A stretch of DNA of 64,000 nucleotides from Chaetoceros tenuissimus (GCA_021927905.1 BLLK01000047.1:3038001-3102000), one strand, 5' to 3'; shown: positions 47,030-59,000, numbered from the stretch's first letter. Program-made: numbers and translations. Notes: generated from the sequence alone by a model not told the origin.

Positions 47030-48400
47030 ATGAATGCATCCTCATCAGATCCAAGTAATCTCCCACGACATAGACCATCTTCAAAGGAACCTTCATGTAA
47101 TACCAACGATGATGTCGAAGTAACACCGAGGAGGTCTTTTAGGAAACGCATAAAGCAAATATTCAAGAAGCGTAAGGAGTCACGAACAGGCTTTCAGCGA
47201 AAGAACAGTATCTCCTCGCTAAAGACTGACACTAGGTCCATCAAATCATTAGGAACAATTGACCTAGATCAGAACAATGAATTATATGGTCAAACTGATG
47301 ATAATGGATTTGGTCTCTTTGCATATGAGGACATTGATCATTTTCATAGTAGGCCTAGGTGTTCTTCAAGTGCTTCCTTGCGCTTGAAGACAGGTACTGA
47401 CTCCACTATATCATTCGAGACCAAGAGCCAAAAGTCTCCTGCTTTGAATTCTCAAGAATCGTTATCTGATACGGAAGTAGAGATAAGGAGCAAACTAGAA
47501 ACGAAACAATCCCAAGTTGTCTCAGAAGAGAAAACCGCCTTTGGAATGAATATTTTGAATACAGAGTTGGCTTTAGTGGACATGGATATTTTCAGTCAAG
47601 ATATTTCAAAACTTTTTCAAGAAGGAAAGCAACAGTTCAAACTTGGGTGCTATGATAAGGCACTTTCAATACAGACCGAAGCCTTAGAGTCGGTCTCATT
47701 ATATACATCAAAAAGATCGTCCAGAGAAGACTATACCGACATTGATGAATTCAATAACTTTTCTTGCTATGGAGAAGAATCAGTACTATCTTTTGAAAGA
47801 CTAGAAGCAATGATTCGATTTGAAATTGCTCAAATAAAGTATCATCAAGCACGCGAATATTCATCTTCTTCAACATCATTCACAAAGGATAATGAGGATT
47901 CTTTGCAAACCACTGATTTTTCCAACAACAGCCAACCAAGACTATCTAGCAATTTATCAGAATTATATGACCAAGTTGAATATGCTAGGTGCAAAGTTGC
48001 CTTTTGCAATTACGAATACTATACTTCACAGTTAAGAGACGTTGAAGAATCAAGTGACAAGTCTGATTTAAATCAAATATTCAACAAGCTTTATATTCTT
48101 CACAACTTGGGAGCACTTTGCGAGAAAGATTTGCATCGATATGAAGAAGCATTAGGATATTATAAACATGCTTTGGACATTGAAGAAACAGTATGGTATG
48201 CCTACAAACAAATGGAGTCTGAAATACTTGAGAAAGAAGTTGATTCATACTTCTCATCCGATGACGAATTGAAAAATATCAGAATACAATTGAAAGATTT
48301 TGCGCAGAGAAAGAATGGAAGTAAGAGAAAGATTGGTAGAATTCATCATACATGTCTTGGACGATTTGATCTAGCTCTTTTTTCAAGTGTATCTTCATAA
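47030..48400 (+). CDS. TPR-containing protein of unknown function
   Basis: 456 residues from the ATG at 47030 (MNASSSDPSNLPRHRPSSKE). The N-terminal 150 residues are basic and Ser-rich (RSFRKRIKQIFKKRKESR), likely disordered. The second half has TPR hairpins: ISKLFQEGKQQFKLGCYDKA, then LGALCEKDLHRYEEALGYYK leading to HALDIEETVWYAY. This resembles diatom TPR/kinesin-light-chain-like proteins. A TATATAAA sequence ends right before the ATG, which would leave no leader; the 46694 ATG in the same frame would add 112 residues of unlikely sequence. The true 5' end is therefore uncertain. Confidence 0.65.
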   Translation: MNASSSDPSNLPRHRPSSKEPSCNTNDDVEVTPRRSFRKRIKQIFKKRKESRTGFQRKNSISSLKTDTRSIKSLGTIDLDQNNELYGQTDDNGFGLFAYEDIDHFHSRPRCSSSASLRLKTGTDSTISFETKSQKSPALNSQESLSDTEVEIRSKLETKQSQVVSEEKTAFGMNILNTELALVDMDIFSQDISKLFQEGKQQFKLGCYDKALSIQTEALESVSLYTSKRSSREDYTDIDEFNNFSCYGEESVLSFERLEAMIRFEIAQIKYHQAREYSSSSTSFTKDNEDSLQTTDFSNNSQPRLSSNLSELYDQVEYARCKVAFCNYEYYTSQLRDVEESSDKSDLNQIFNKLYILHNLGALCEKDLHRYEEALGYYKHALDIEETVWYAYKQMESEILEKEVDSYFSSDDELKNIRIQLKDFAQRKNGSKRKIGRIHHTCLGRFDLALFSSVSS

Positions 48401-48898
48401 AAGATGCTTGATTCGATTCTTCTGAAAGCAAAAGCACCAGCAATTCTACTAGCTAGCCGCTGATCCACCTTTCCATTTCGGAGTTTCGGACAAATAATAA
48501 CCTTTTCCAAACCCCATCCCAGCATGGATAAGAAGCACGACTTAATCAAAGATCTTTTTAAACTTTCAAATTTGCATCACTATTGCCCCTGAAAGAAATG
48601 ACAGGTTAACAAGGCTAAATCCCATTTTGACTTTCATTTTCGCTCTTTTTTATGCTCAATCCTCAAAAGATGAAGATCTTTTAAACATTTGCGTACATAG
48701 TAATTACCAGTAGGAAGTTTGAGCGCTTCTGTTTCCAAATTCAGCTATGATCTCCGTGTGACATTATCAAACAAACACAACTAACACAAACATCTACTCG
48801 TACCATATACGAGTACATCAAACAAAGCATCTTCTAGTATAATAGAGCTAAAGCTAGAAGTACAGTGAAGCTATAACTATACCGAATGAGAGTTGAAA
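48401..48898. promoter_or_regulatory. Intergenic, 498 bp
   Basis: Gap between two plus-strand genes. It includes the leader of the secreted Cys/PSxxPS gene, with short repeated words (ACGAGTACA/CTCGTACCA, AGCTAAAGCTAGAAG). No ORF or RNA seen. Confidence 0.35.
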
Positions 48899-51280
48899 AT
48901 GAAACATCACGTGATCCTAATGAGTACAATATCATTTGCTACGGCCCAGACTTGTAGCGATAATGCGTCATTCAGATTCATCAGAAACAATGGACAAGAG
49001 ACTAGTTGTGGTTGGTTAACTGAGAGGCCAGATAGAGAACAGATTAGAAAAAATAGGTACTGTCATCTAGGCCATGTAAGAGGAGGATGTCAATACACTT
49101 GTAGCTTCTGTCCTTGTGAAGATGATTCAAATTACGAATTTCCGATGATTGTGAACCCAGATAATTCTCAACCGTGTTCATGGATAACTAAAAACCCAGA
49201 CAAAGTAGAGATCAGGCGAAATAATTACTGCTATGAAAATGGGGATCCAACGATTGCAAATATTGATGTTGGTAGCAACTGTGTAGAGGCATGTGGATTC
49301 TGTTTGAATGGTGTTGTTGTCACACCACCACCGACACCTTCTCCCACTGCTGTAAACACTACAGCACCTACTGGTAACCAACCGGTTCCTGCACCATCAA
49401 GACCTCCATCTCCCATGCCATCTCCTTTCCCAACGTTGCGGTAAGTCACACAACATAATAATGGGAAAAAAGAATCGATTAACTTCTTTTAACGTATACA
49501 TTTCTAATCACGTAAATTCTACAGACCAACAAATTCACCATCAGACGCCCCTTCAATGGTACCGTCTTCAACACCAACAAACAAACCGAGCAAAAATCCG
49601 TCAGAAAGTCCATCCATGATTCCTTCCATGATCCCATCTGACAGTCCATCTATGATTCCGTCAATTTTACCGTCATCCGAGCCTTCATCTTTGCCGTCAT
49701 CTCAACCTAGTGACATCCCAAGTGGTAAGTGGAGAATTGCTGTTTCCAAAGTTGTAATCCTCTTTTTATACCATGTTACTTTTATGCTTGTTCTGTCCTT
49801 GTCTTTCGTTTTACTTGACTCAATTTTTTCATCACTAAACCAATATTCTATACAAATGCTCAATAGACATCCCTTCTGATCAACCAAGTCAGCTTCCGTC
49901 ATCTTTGCCGAGTGATATTCCAAGCGGTGAGTATTTTTATGACGACGTATCTTGTCATAGCTGATTTGGAGATATAAAAATGCAAAGGACATGATTAAAG
50001 AATAATGTATTCAGCGTATACAGGGTTAAGATTTATTCTTTAAAGTTTCTGTAATGTCACTAACTCCGATGTTTCTATATTCCAACTCAATAGATGTACC
50101 TTCAGATCAACCAAGCCAGCTTCCGTCATCGATGCCATCTGATATTCCTTCAGATTTTCCGTCAAAAGTACCATCGGATCAACCAAGTTCTATTCCGTCA
50201 GATGTACCAAGTGACATTCCTTCATACGTACCATCTAATCAACCAAGCCAGCTTCCGTCATCGATGCCATCGGATCAACCAAGCCAGCTTCCGTCATCGA
50301 TGCCATCAAATATTCCGTCAGACGTACCATCTGATCAACCAAGCAGCATTCCAAGTGGTAAGATCATCTTTTTAAGGAACGATCAATCATTTGACATGAG
50401 ATAGTCTCGATAGTCTCTGTTAATCTCATTCACTATATTTGTTGATTCCTAATTTTGATTCCACAATATACCTTCCCTAACTCTTCATTTTGTGTCTCCT
50501 TACTCAATAGATGTACCTTCAGATCAGCCAAGCTCACTTCCATCGTCCACACCATCTTTGCTTCCTTCATCTACTCCTTCAGATTCCCCGTCAAGCTTAC
50601 CAAGCTCTCTACCTTCTAACGTACCTTCAAAAGTACCCAGTTCACTTCCGTCAAATGAACCAAGTCTTCTTCCATCATTACAACCATCTACAGAACCTTT
50701 TAGTACACCATCCGCACTTCCTTCAATCCAACCATCAGACAAACCATCTCAAGTACCAAGCACTTCCCCAAGTTTGCTGCCTTCATCCACCCCAAGTGAT
50801 TCTCCTTCGCAACGACCAACTTTTATTCCGAGTGAAAACCCAACAAGTCGCCCGACTGAGTCAATCAAACCATCGCCTACACCAACCATGACTCCATCTG
50901 TAAGGAAAACTCAGATGCCAACCGCATCACCAACATCTGGTTGTACCGACGATTCAACATTTCAATTTCAGCTGGATATAGGAACCACTGTTACCTGTTC
51001 TTGGATCACAAAAAATGTTTTCAAGGTTCAAGCCCGTAAAAATAATTATTGTCCACGTGCAGAAATTTTTACAAAATGTAGGAGTACATGCGAAAGATGC
51101 ACATGTGAGGATGACGACTCGTTTCAATTTGAGTTGAATAATGGGAATATTAGGGGATGTTCATGGTTTCTATTGCAAAACACACAGATACGTAGAGATC
51201 GCTACTGTTACGATTTAGTCAACGGTGGTGGAACTTTTATCGCGGATAGTTGCCCGAAAGGATGCGGTTACTGTTCCTAG
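48899..51280 (+). CDS. Secreted protein with four Cys modules flanking a PSxxPS stalk
   Basis: Five exons: 48899-49440, 49525-49724, 49867-49926, 50094-50357, 50511-51280; 611 residues. Introns after exon 1 are phase 2, then phase 1, and the middle exons encode whole PSxxPS units (one exon is only 60 nt). Signal peptide ends SFATA|QTC. Two Cys modules at the N-terminus and two at the C-terminus share the pattern C.DD..F.F...C.W(I/L)....(I/V)..R(K/R)N.YC......C...C..C. Between them lies a stalk of about 330 residues of SDxPSxxPS-type repeats. Such six-Cys modules and Ser/Pro stalks are typical of diatom secreted, probably wall-associated proteins; the Ser/Pro part is likely heavily glycosylated or phosphorylated. 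No enzyme signature. Function unknown. Confidence 0.85.
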
Positions 51281-51387
51281 AATGAGTCTTGTTTTACAAG
51301 TATGAGTTCATACTTTGTTTTGAAGGGTTTTCCTTCTACTTTATTTCTATATGTGTAATGTAAATGATAACAACTATGATTTATTTT

Positions 51388-52839
51388 CTACAGCTCTGAT
51401 CGATTTCTTTTCCATTTGTTTACAACTTTTGTTCCAACCAACGATTTGATAGATGACGATAGACGCTTAAAATTGATTTCATTCTGATCTATTTTTGTTT
51501 TCTTTTTTGCTTTACCCTTTTTGCAAAGATCTTCCAAGCTTGAAATTCCCTCTACGACAATATCATATAAATCCTCTATTTCAGAATAGCTCAACAAAGG
51601 TTTATATGTAAAGTCTTCTTCCTCGTAATTATAATCGTCTCGTAGCTGTTCAACAACTAGAAATATCGGTAAACAAAGTTCAGCAATTGTATATGTTGGT
51701 TGCTTTGTATTTTGTATTGACAATGAAAAATCAAGGTACTGTTTTAATGCTTTCTTTGTGTTTTCATAAACGTCAAAAGTACTTGGCGATGCATGATTGG
51801 AGAGTAGTTGCTCAATTGCAACCAAGTCTAGGGGTCGCTCCAATGGATATCTTCCTGCCATGATTGAGTATATTGTAGACTTGTTATTATCATCCCCATT
51901 CGTTGAAATTAGCTTTTTTAAATGATGGATAGATTTGATACCACCATTCAGCGTGACAGTAATGTTTTCACCAAAGTCACTTTGAACTTGTTTTACAAAC
52001 TCATAGTTGAGGTTTGGAACAATTCGATTCTTTACAGGGCTTAGCCCAGATAGAATTGCTGGTCGTGCATGCAAAATGATGTGATTTGCACCTGCATCCA
52101 CAATTTTTGTGACGTAGTTCTGGAGGTAGTTATAGTGATCATCATCAAGATCCACCATGTCATCAATATGTTCAAACACGGCAATACGAGTCTTGACACT
52201 AACTCCTATTGGCAACTGTAACTCATCGGAGTTCTCTTTCATATTGAGTCCTTCTATAATGCCTTTTCTAGCTGCGCGAACCAAGTCTGATGTTAATTGA
52301 ACCTCCTTCATCAAACTAGCCCCATATGTAGTAGCGCCTCCACTTTCAATTGAAGGACAACCACAATTCAAATTTATTTCTCGCAATGATCCATGATACT
52401 TTGCAACTGTATACTTTACGCATTTTCTCAATCTCTCCGGATCATTTGAGCCAAACTGTAAAACTAGCTTTGGATCCTCATTGTTTTCTCTATAATTTGT
52501 TTCATCTCCAAGTCTTTTTTCAAGTGACTTCATGAGAAAGTCAAGGGCAACATCATCTTCCATGTTTCTAGGAAATAAATCGTCGACCTTTTCCATCTCT
52601 GTCCATATTATCGACGAAGGGGATAGAAGCGTATATAAATTCCTGAGTGGATAGGAAGTATAGCACTGCATTGGTGCTGTATGAAATTCGAAGGGAGCAA
52701 CTCTTCTCTCATGCTTTTCTGTGAAAGGCTCATTGTTACATATCTCATGGAGGGAATTCTCACTTTGAATCACATGGCTTAGACGATGAATATGACGACT
52801 CGTAAAGCACGTCGACAGTATCAAATTACTTAGATGCAT
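51388..52839 (-). CDS. tRNA-dihydrouridine synthase, DusA-like
   Basis: Single exon, 483 residues from the first ATG. Dus enzymes reduce uridines in tRNA D-loops with FMN and NADPH. Motifs in order: FEFHTAPMQCYTSYPLR (FMN site start), WTEMEKVDD, LVLQFGSNDPE, INLNCGCPS (catalytic Cys of NxGCP), SVKTRIAVFE, ILHARPAILSGLSP, VTLNGGIKS and SIMAGRYPLERP. The order and the HARPAILSGLSPVKNR stretch point to the DusA group. An acidic insert (EDDVALDFLMKSLEKRL) before the Q(F/L)G motif makes it longer than bacterial DusA. The N-terminal 50 residues (MHLSNLILSTCFTSRHIHRL) could be an organelle presequence. Stop lies about 108 bp from the end of the convergent secreted gene. Confidence 0.93.
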   Translation of the reverse strand: MHLSNLILSTCFTSRHIHRLSHVIQSENSLHEICNNEPFTEKHERRVAPFEFHTAPMQCYTSYPLRNLYTLLSPSSIIWTEMEKVDDLFPRNMEDDVALDFLMKSLEKRLGDETNYRENNEDPKLVLQFGSNDPERLRKCVKYTVAKYHGSLREINLNCGCPSIESGGATTYGASLMKEVQLTSDLVRAARKGIIEGLNMKENSDELQLPIGVSVKTRIAVFEHIDDMVDLDDDHYNYLQNYVTKIVDAGANHIILHARPAILSGLSPVKNRIVPNLNYEFVKQVQSDFGENITVTLNGGIKSIHHLKKLISTNGDDNNKSTIYSIMAGRYPLERPLDLVAIEQLLSNHASPSTFDVYENTKKALKQYLDFSLSIQNTKQPTYTIAELCLPIFLVVEQLRDDYNYEEEDFTYKPLLSYSEIEDLYDIVVEGISSLEDLCKKGKAKKKTKIDQNEINFKRLSSSIKSLVGTKVVNKWKRNRSEL

Positions 52840-53124
52840 TGGATTTTGGAAACCAGAATCCACAATCAATGTCAGAAGTAGGTATTGAAGTTCATCATAG
52901 CTTCATTTTTTCATTGGTCGTTTGTCTCATCTTTTTCACTTGTCGAAAAGAAAGAGAGAGAGAAGGAAAGGAGACAAATAGAGCAAGTCAGAAAAAATAA
53001 AAAGTGCAATTTTATTCATTCCATATTCCTTCAAGCATAATACTATTCAACAATAGAAAGAAAGTCTTAGTCAAGTGACTTGTTAGCCTGTTGGAGATTT
53101 CGATTGAGGGATGGATAGCAGGGG

Positions 53125-54153
53125 ATGGTCGTGAAAGATATTTTGGAAAGAGTAATAGATACGTCAATAGTCAGTAGTTATGAAGTCCCACACTTTGAAG
53201 TGCAACATACTAACCCATCCAATGCAGATGCTGACGGAACCAAGATAGACGATTCTAAAGGTTTCCAGAGCAATAAAAAGGAATCAAATGAATTTTCTTT
53301 TCGTCTCTCTCCAAGTGATGCCATGGAACTTCCACAACACTGTTCTTCACTTTATAAGTTGTCAACATTTCCAACTTGGAATTATCTCAACTTACGAGAA
53401 GAACAAAATAGTGCGTGGGCTAATACGCAATTCGAAAAGGGAGTAGAGTATGCAAAGGCTGCATTGTCGGCGGATAAGACGCAGTTGGAATCTTTATCAT
53501 TAGTAAAGAAAGCAGAATCGTGTTACAAAGATGGCCTGGAAATGATTCCCCATCACAAGAGAATATTGACTGCGTATGGGGCACTCTGCATCAATGATGG
53601 TCGACTAGAAATGGCGCATGAAATGCTGAAACGAGTGATTGATTACATAAATCAAGAAAGTGACGTAATTGGTAGTAGTGAAGAGACTGAAAATAAGGCT
53701 ACTTTGAAAGATGCAAAGACATATCTAGCTGTTGTTGAATCTAAGCTCCACGGGCAGAAACAGGCAAAGGCACAAGCAATAAGGAAAGAAACAACAGTTC
53801 AGATGTCGAGTAGAGCTGAGCAAAGAATGAATGATGCTTTAGCTGAACAGTCTTTTCTCTCAGGAGATGGAAAAATATCTCGAATAGGGACTTCGAAGAA
53901 ATATGAATTACTTTCATCATCAGAGGATTCAGTTTCTTCTGCTTCTTTGAATAAAAAGAAGAGGAAACACAAGCGATCTCACGAATATAGAAAACATTCA
54001 CGTAAAAGGAAAAAGGATTATAGATCACAGAATTCATCTGATGATTCGGATAGCGAAGACAGTTATGAGAAGCGAAAACGGCGAAAGCATCGAAAAGGAC
54101 ACAAGAAAAAGAAAAAGAGATACAGTAAGTCAAAATATAAAGATAAGAAATAA
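53125..54153 (+). CDS. TPR protein with Lys/Arg/Ser-rich tail, probably nuclear
   Basis: Single exon, 342 residues. The middle has TPR-like helices (NTQFEKGVEYAKAALSAD, SCYKDGLEMIPHHKRILTAY, GRLEMAHEMLKRVIDY). The last 80 residues are Lys/Arg/Ser/Asp-rich (KKRKHKRSHEYRKHSRKRKK, then SDDSDSEDSYEKRKRRKHRK), resembling tails of splicing- and chromatin-associated proteins and rich in nuclear localisation signals. I do not assign a family; the arrangement recalls TTC14-type proteins but is shorter. It is divergent from the Dus gene, with 285 bp between starts. Confidence 0.75.
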   Translation: MVVKDILERVIDTSIVSSYEVPHFEVQHTNPSNADADGTKIDDSKGFQSNKKESNEFSFRLSPSDAMELPQHCSSLYKLSTFPTWNYLNLREEQNSAWANTQFEKGVEYAKAALSADKTQLESLSLVKKAESCYKDGLEMIPHHKRILTAYGALCINDGRLEMAHEMLKRVIDYINQESDVIGSSEETENKATLKDAKTYLAVVESKLHGQKQAKAQAIRKETTVQMSSRAEQRMNDALAEQSFLSGDGKISRIGTSKKYELLSSSEDSVSSASLNKKKRKHKRSHEYRKHSRKRKKDYRSQNSSDDSDSEDSYEKRKRRKHRKGHKKKKKRYSKSKYKDKK

Positions 54154-54495
54154 GTACCCATAATCTCTTCATATGCATGTCTAAGGGATTTGAAAATAGA
54201 AGAGAAACAACTATTATTATGTCCGTTTTCCTATTATGTACTGAGAGGATAGACTACAGATTGGATTTATAACCTATTTATACCCACATTTATACATACC
54301 TACGAGAAGATGAATGTGATGGAAGCAATCTCAATCGTCGAATACACTTCCTTATTGCAAAAGTGCTTCCATTGCTTGGAAAAGAAGTTTCTTCTCATTG
54401 ATCAAATGGGATACTAGATTCTGTGTTTAGATCTGTTTGAATAAAAGAACGCTGAAAGAAAAGCTGAAAAAATTGCCGCCTTTCAACTGCTACAG
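54154..54495. other. Intergenic, 342 bp
   Basis: Between two plus-strand genes. Nothing coding seen; the last part should contain the promoter of the protease gene. Confidence 0.35.
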
Positions 54496-55419
54496 ATGAA
54501 AATGAACAAGCTTCATCTTTTCAAACCAAGCTTTAGACAGCAAAGAACATTGGAATTATCTAAAGTGTTGCTCAAACAAAACAGATTCCAAACGACATGG
54601 AAAACTAAAGTGGCGAAATTAGCAAAAAGCAAGCCAAGAATATACTCGCCAGGAGGGTCGCATAGTTTGTTTTCTGAAGAAATTGGAAAATCACTTGCTA
54701 CTAGAATACCAATGGCTATTATACTCTTGTACTGCTTGAATCATGAAGAATACTCTCCGATTCCATTTGCATTTGATTTTATGGCAGGGCCTAGTATGCT
54801 TCCCACAATATTTCCAGCAGGCGATTGTTATCTTCGTCTAAAACCATGGTTTCTTTCCGTCTTTCATAAAAATGATACGGATGTGTTTAAAGTTGGAGAC
54901 ATTATCGTTTTCAAAGATTTTCGTGGAGGCTATGCTTGTAAAAGAATATGTGGAATGGAAGGAGATATTATTTGCATACATGGTGAATACGTTGATTTGT
55001 ATAAAAATGAGCCTGATCTCGGTATCCGAGAAGTTCCTAATATCGAACGAGATGCTTGGAAAACGAATGTGGTTTCTGAAAATGGCAAAAGTACAATGAT
55101 TATTCCAAAGGGAAATATATGGGTAGAGGGTGACAATCCTCTCCATAGCATTGACTCGAGACATTGTAAGTATGGTAATATGATTCTTATTTGCATTATC
55201 CAAGGTGTTGAAACTGATATTTTTTATTGTAAAAATATAGATGGGCCAATTTCAAAACAAAAAATACTTGGAAAAGTATCATATAGAATTTGGCCACGAC
55301 GAAGGATGCATGTCAAAGATGATTTTTGTTTTATGAATAGAAATAGACCAGTTCCGTTGAGTGAAGATGAAATGTTTGGCAAAAAATATAATGTGTACAA
55401 AATCCCTTTCACAAAGTGA
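54496..55419 (+). CDS. Signal peptidase I family protease (mitochondrial inner-membrane peptidase-like)
   Basis: Exons 54496-55165 and 55241-55419, 282 residues. S26 proteases cleave sorting signals with a Ser/Lys dyad. The Ser is in GPSMLPTIF and the Lys in YACKRICGMEGD. Splicing out 75 nt joins DSRH|YGPISKQKILGKV, matching the GDN..S.DSR.YGPI box (IWVEGDNPLHSIDSRH). The intron is in frame and stopless, so the unspliced frame is also open but breaks this conserved box. A membrane span precedes the Ser (IPMAIILLYCLNH). The N-terminus is Lys/Arg-rich (MKMNKLHLFKPSFRQQRTLE), fitting a mitochondrial presequence, so an IMP1/IMP2 orthologue is likeliest; a plastid or ER form is not excluded. Confidence 0.88.
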   Translation: MKMNKLHLFKPSFRQQRTLELSKVLLKQNRFQTTWKTKVAKLAKSKPRIYSPGGSHSLFSEEIGKSLATRIPMAIILLYCLNHEEYSPIPFAFDFMAGPSMLPTIFPAGDCYLRLKPWFLSVFHKNDTDVFKVGDIIVFKDFRGGYACKRICGMEGDIICIHGEYVDLYKNEPDLGIREVPNIERDAWKTNVVSENGKSTMIIPKGNIWVEGDNPLHSIDSRHCKYGNMILICIIQGVETDIFYCKNIDGPISKQKILGKVSYRIWPRRRMHVKDDFCFMNRNRPVPLSEDEMFGKKYNVYKIPFTK

Positions 55420-56070
55420 ACTACACGTAAGGATGAAGGAAGAGGGCACTGACGAAAGAGGAATACAGTATTACGTGTTTATTGAGTATCAAGAAATACC
55501 ACCATTTGCACGTCAATTTTTGGTGGATACATCCAAATACATTTTTAGAATTTGAATGATTAGAATTACCTGCTTCCAGACTTGACCAATATTTCTATTC
55601 ATCATCTACTCGCTACATCCGATGACTTCGTGTGCAAGATTGAAAGAACAGTCCTGGAAGGGGTGAAATTTTCATCCAACGCATGCTTTTTCCTCCCTCA
55701 TTTTACATGGATGTCACCCATATCCGGGTTATTCAAAGAAGGCTTCTCTTTCTTTATTTAAGCCCCTCATTCCTCTCCGACTCTTTTGACAAATTTTGGA
55801 GCGGTCATGAAAGTCATCATACTAAAATAGTAACACATCAAATCTTGGCAAGTCTTTTCCCTGTTCATTCTTTCTTGTAGAACAAAAATGAATCGTATTC
55901 TTTAGAGGAAGGCATCGTTCCTCCAATTGAGATCCAACTGCAGCCATAAAAAACACAGAATTCCAATTCCTTCCTCTTTGACGAAGTAGAAGTGGAATCA
56001 AAACGAATTCGTCTGAATCAAATTCTAGAACTCATAGAAAGAAGACAGCCAGTTGATCACTTGCAACATC
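55420..56070. promoter_or_regulatory. Intergenic, 651 bp
   Basis: No credible ORF. The last 45 bp before the next ATG (TCTAGAACTCATAGAAAGAA, ending AGTTGATCACTT) are closely matched before the paralogous gene at 61837, so the duplicated promoter/leader begins within this gap. Confidence 0.45.
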
Positions 56071-59000
56071 ATGAAACTTATCACGGTGTCCTACTTGTTA
56101 GGTCTGTCATCCTTTTGCTTCCAATCTGTGGATGCAGAAGTGAAAGAGTTGACACAATTCAGAAAAAAGTGGCAAGGAAAAACTCAAACAAAAATCAAGA
56201 ACACTGATTGGAGAGAGGTAAAGTTCAATGAACCATATCCTAAATCATCTACGGTGGCATATAACCATGCAACCAATCCAAACAAGAAGCAATGTCGTAA
56301 CCTAGACTCTTGGAAAGTTACTCACAATGGCAACGTAGTCGACAAAGTATACTCTCCAGAGTCTGATGTTGCGAATGCATGGGAAGCATATCCTGGAGTG
56401 ACTTCTGAGGTAAGTTACAGTATTGAATCTTTCCTTTTCTTTCACCTTGTTCTCGTTCTGACTTCTTACTCAATTCCATTTCTTTAGGTTGGTATTGAAT
56501 GTAGAGCTACTTGGAATGATGATGATGTTACTTTCACGTATGATGGAGAATCAGATGTTCTCACTGAAGCAAGAGGGAAAGTTGCTGATGGTTCTACTGT
56601 GAAGGCTCCTTTTCCTCAAGCACCTCCCAACTTTCGTGAACACTGTTTCGGAGAATGGCAGGTGAATAAGTGCGTCGATATCTTGGTAACCTACACGTTC
56701 ACCATCAAAAATACGTACTCTATTCCACAAGCTATCTTCTACGATCTAAAAGATGTAGAGAAGAAAAAAATACATGTTACTTTGAAGAACTCCAACGATA
56801 CCAGTACCTTCGATAATTATGGAAGCATCCTCAAAAATACTCATAGTCACATCATCCAGCCAAATCAAACCATGCACTTAGAGGAGCAAACATTCACCAT
56901 CAATACATGTGATGAAAGTAACGACAACACAAACGCTGCTGCATTCAGAAATAAAATGACTCTTGGTATTTTCTGCAACTATGGTAATGCGACACATAAT
57001 GCGACATGCAACCATGGAAATAATGGGAATCTTGCAAACAGATGTAAGTCAATTGTTGGAACATGTATTTGTAAATCTTTTTACTTCTCTCACATTTGAA
57101 TTTTGAAAAAAGGCGGAACCGCGGATTCCATTTCATTTGAACTGAAGACTCCTGAGACTCCACCAATCATTACCGAGATTGCAAGACCAGTCATCAACAA
57201 TGAAGTCAATTACGTGGTTGAAATTTATGCACCTTCAATTACCAACATTTCCAAGGTGAGTCGTAATCATTGTAATTTTTCTACTGAGAAGTTTTAAATC
57301 TTCAATCGCTGACTTTTCCTTGCACCATGTGTTTCCAGAACTATTATTTTGTTTGGATTGATGGAAACAAGAATGTGCATAAGCAAATTCTACTCAACGA
57401 GCCTAACAATGATGGGTACTTTGTTCTTTGCCAAACAATGGAAGCTGGGGTTTGTACTCATCAGTTATCAGACCTTTCTTTTACTGGCTTCTCCTCCTTC
57501 TGGATCACTGATTGTGAAAGCACTACTACCACCGCTAAAGATTGTACCAAAATTGATACTGTCAATGATGTTGACATTACAGGCAAAATTTACCGTTTGC
57601 ACAATGTTGGGGACAGCGACGCGCCAAGTGGTGACGAAAAAGTTACTCAATACTGGGTCTTTGTAGATTCAACTTCTCCGCATATCTTGACACCTGGGAC
57701 TAGAGATGAGTTCGGGTTAATCATCACTGAGGTTACTGATCCATCTGATGGTGAAAACAAATTTATTGAATTATACTCACCAACCGGTCAAACCAACCAG
57801 GAAATTCCACCAGTTCTCGTAAGTTGAATTCTAAGTTGGAAGGAATTTCAATTATTGAATGTGTAACTAACTTAATCTCCTTCAATAGGATTTGTATCTC
57901 ATCATTAATGATGGCAGTGGACCTCAGAGACTACCTCTTGATAAAAAACCACTTGACGAGAATGGTTTTGTTGTAATTTCGATTCCTACTGACCCTCTAA
58001 ACGTGCTTTCAGGAAATTACGTTGTAAGCATTGAAAAGTGCAAAGCTGGAGAAGGATTTGATAATTGTACTGTACTTGATGTATACGGTGTTCCTGAATC
58101 AGGTAAAAGTGACTTTACTGGTGGTAGAGCATACCGTCTACCAGGATCAGAACACGATATGCCAAAATCAACATGGGATTCAAACGATTGGGTTATTGTG
58201 AAGCCATTGGATGGAGAAGATGCGACTCCAGGTAACAGAAATGACTTTGAATTGATCATTACAGAGGTCACTGACCCTACTGACGAAGGTAACGAGCTCA
58301 TCGAGTTGTTTTCACCAACTGGTCACATCAACCACCCTATCAAGGAAGTAAGTAGTTCTTCTTGACCTATATAGTCAAGTGATGAAAAGCCGCAATAATA
58401 TCTAACTCTCCTCTCTTTCTCCTCAAATACAGAATCTTTTCCTCAAGAGATATGACGATGGGCAATCCCCAGCAACAAAATCATTGCCATTGAAAGGAAA
58501 GGTGATCGACAACAAAGGCTTCATCGTGGTTTGTGATGCAGATGAGGATGAGGATGAGGATGGATGCGATCTTCGTGATACAGTAGCTGATCTTTCAGGC
58601 AAGGATGTTGTCACTATCGAGAGCTGCAGCGATGAGTCCGGTAAAACTGGATGTGTGATTGTGGACGTATTTGGACTTCTTGGAAATGCCGTAAATACTC
58701 CTGACTTCACCAATGGTAGAGCATACCGTCTACCAGGACCAGTACATGATATGCCAAAATCAACATGGGATTCTAATGATTGGGTGATTCTTGGCAATGT
58801 GGATGAGGGTGGTACTACTCCAGGTAACAGAGATGACTTCAAGCTGATCATTACAGAGGTCACTGATCCTGCTGATGATGAGAGCAAGTTCATCGAGTTG
58901 TTTTCTCCTTATCACGGTGATGAGTCAATTCCAAGTGTAAGTTATTGATATTTCTAGAGCCCATGATGCATCTCATGGTCTATTGTTTTATGCTGTTGTA

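Noticed and set aside
51388-52839. Loss of the catalytic Cys in the Dus enzyme (GASL instead of GACL)
   Set aside because: The catalytic Cys of Dus enzymes is in NxGCP, which is intact here (NCGCPS).
55683-55880. 65-residue plus ORF
   Set aside because: No homology features and a typical chance ORF in a pyrimidine-rich stretch.
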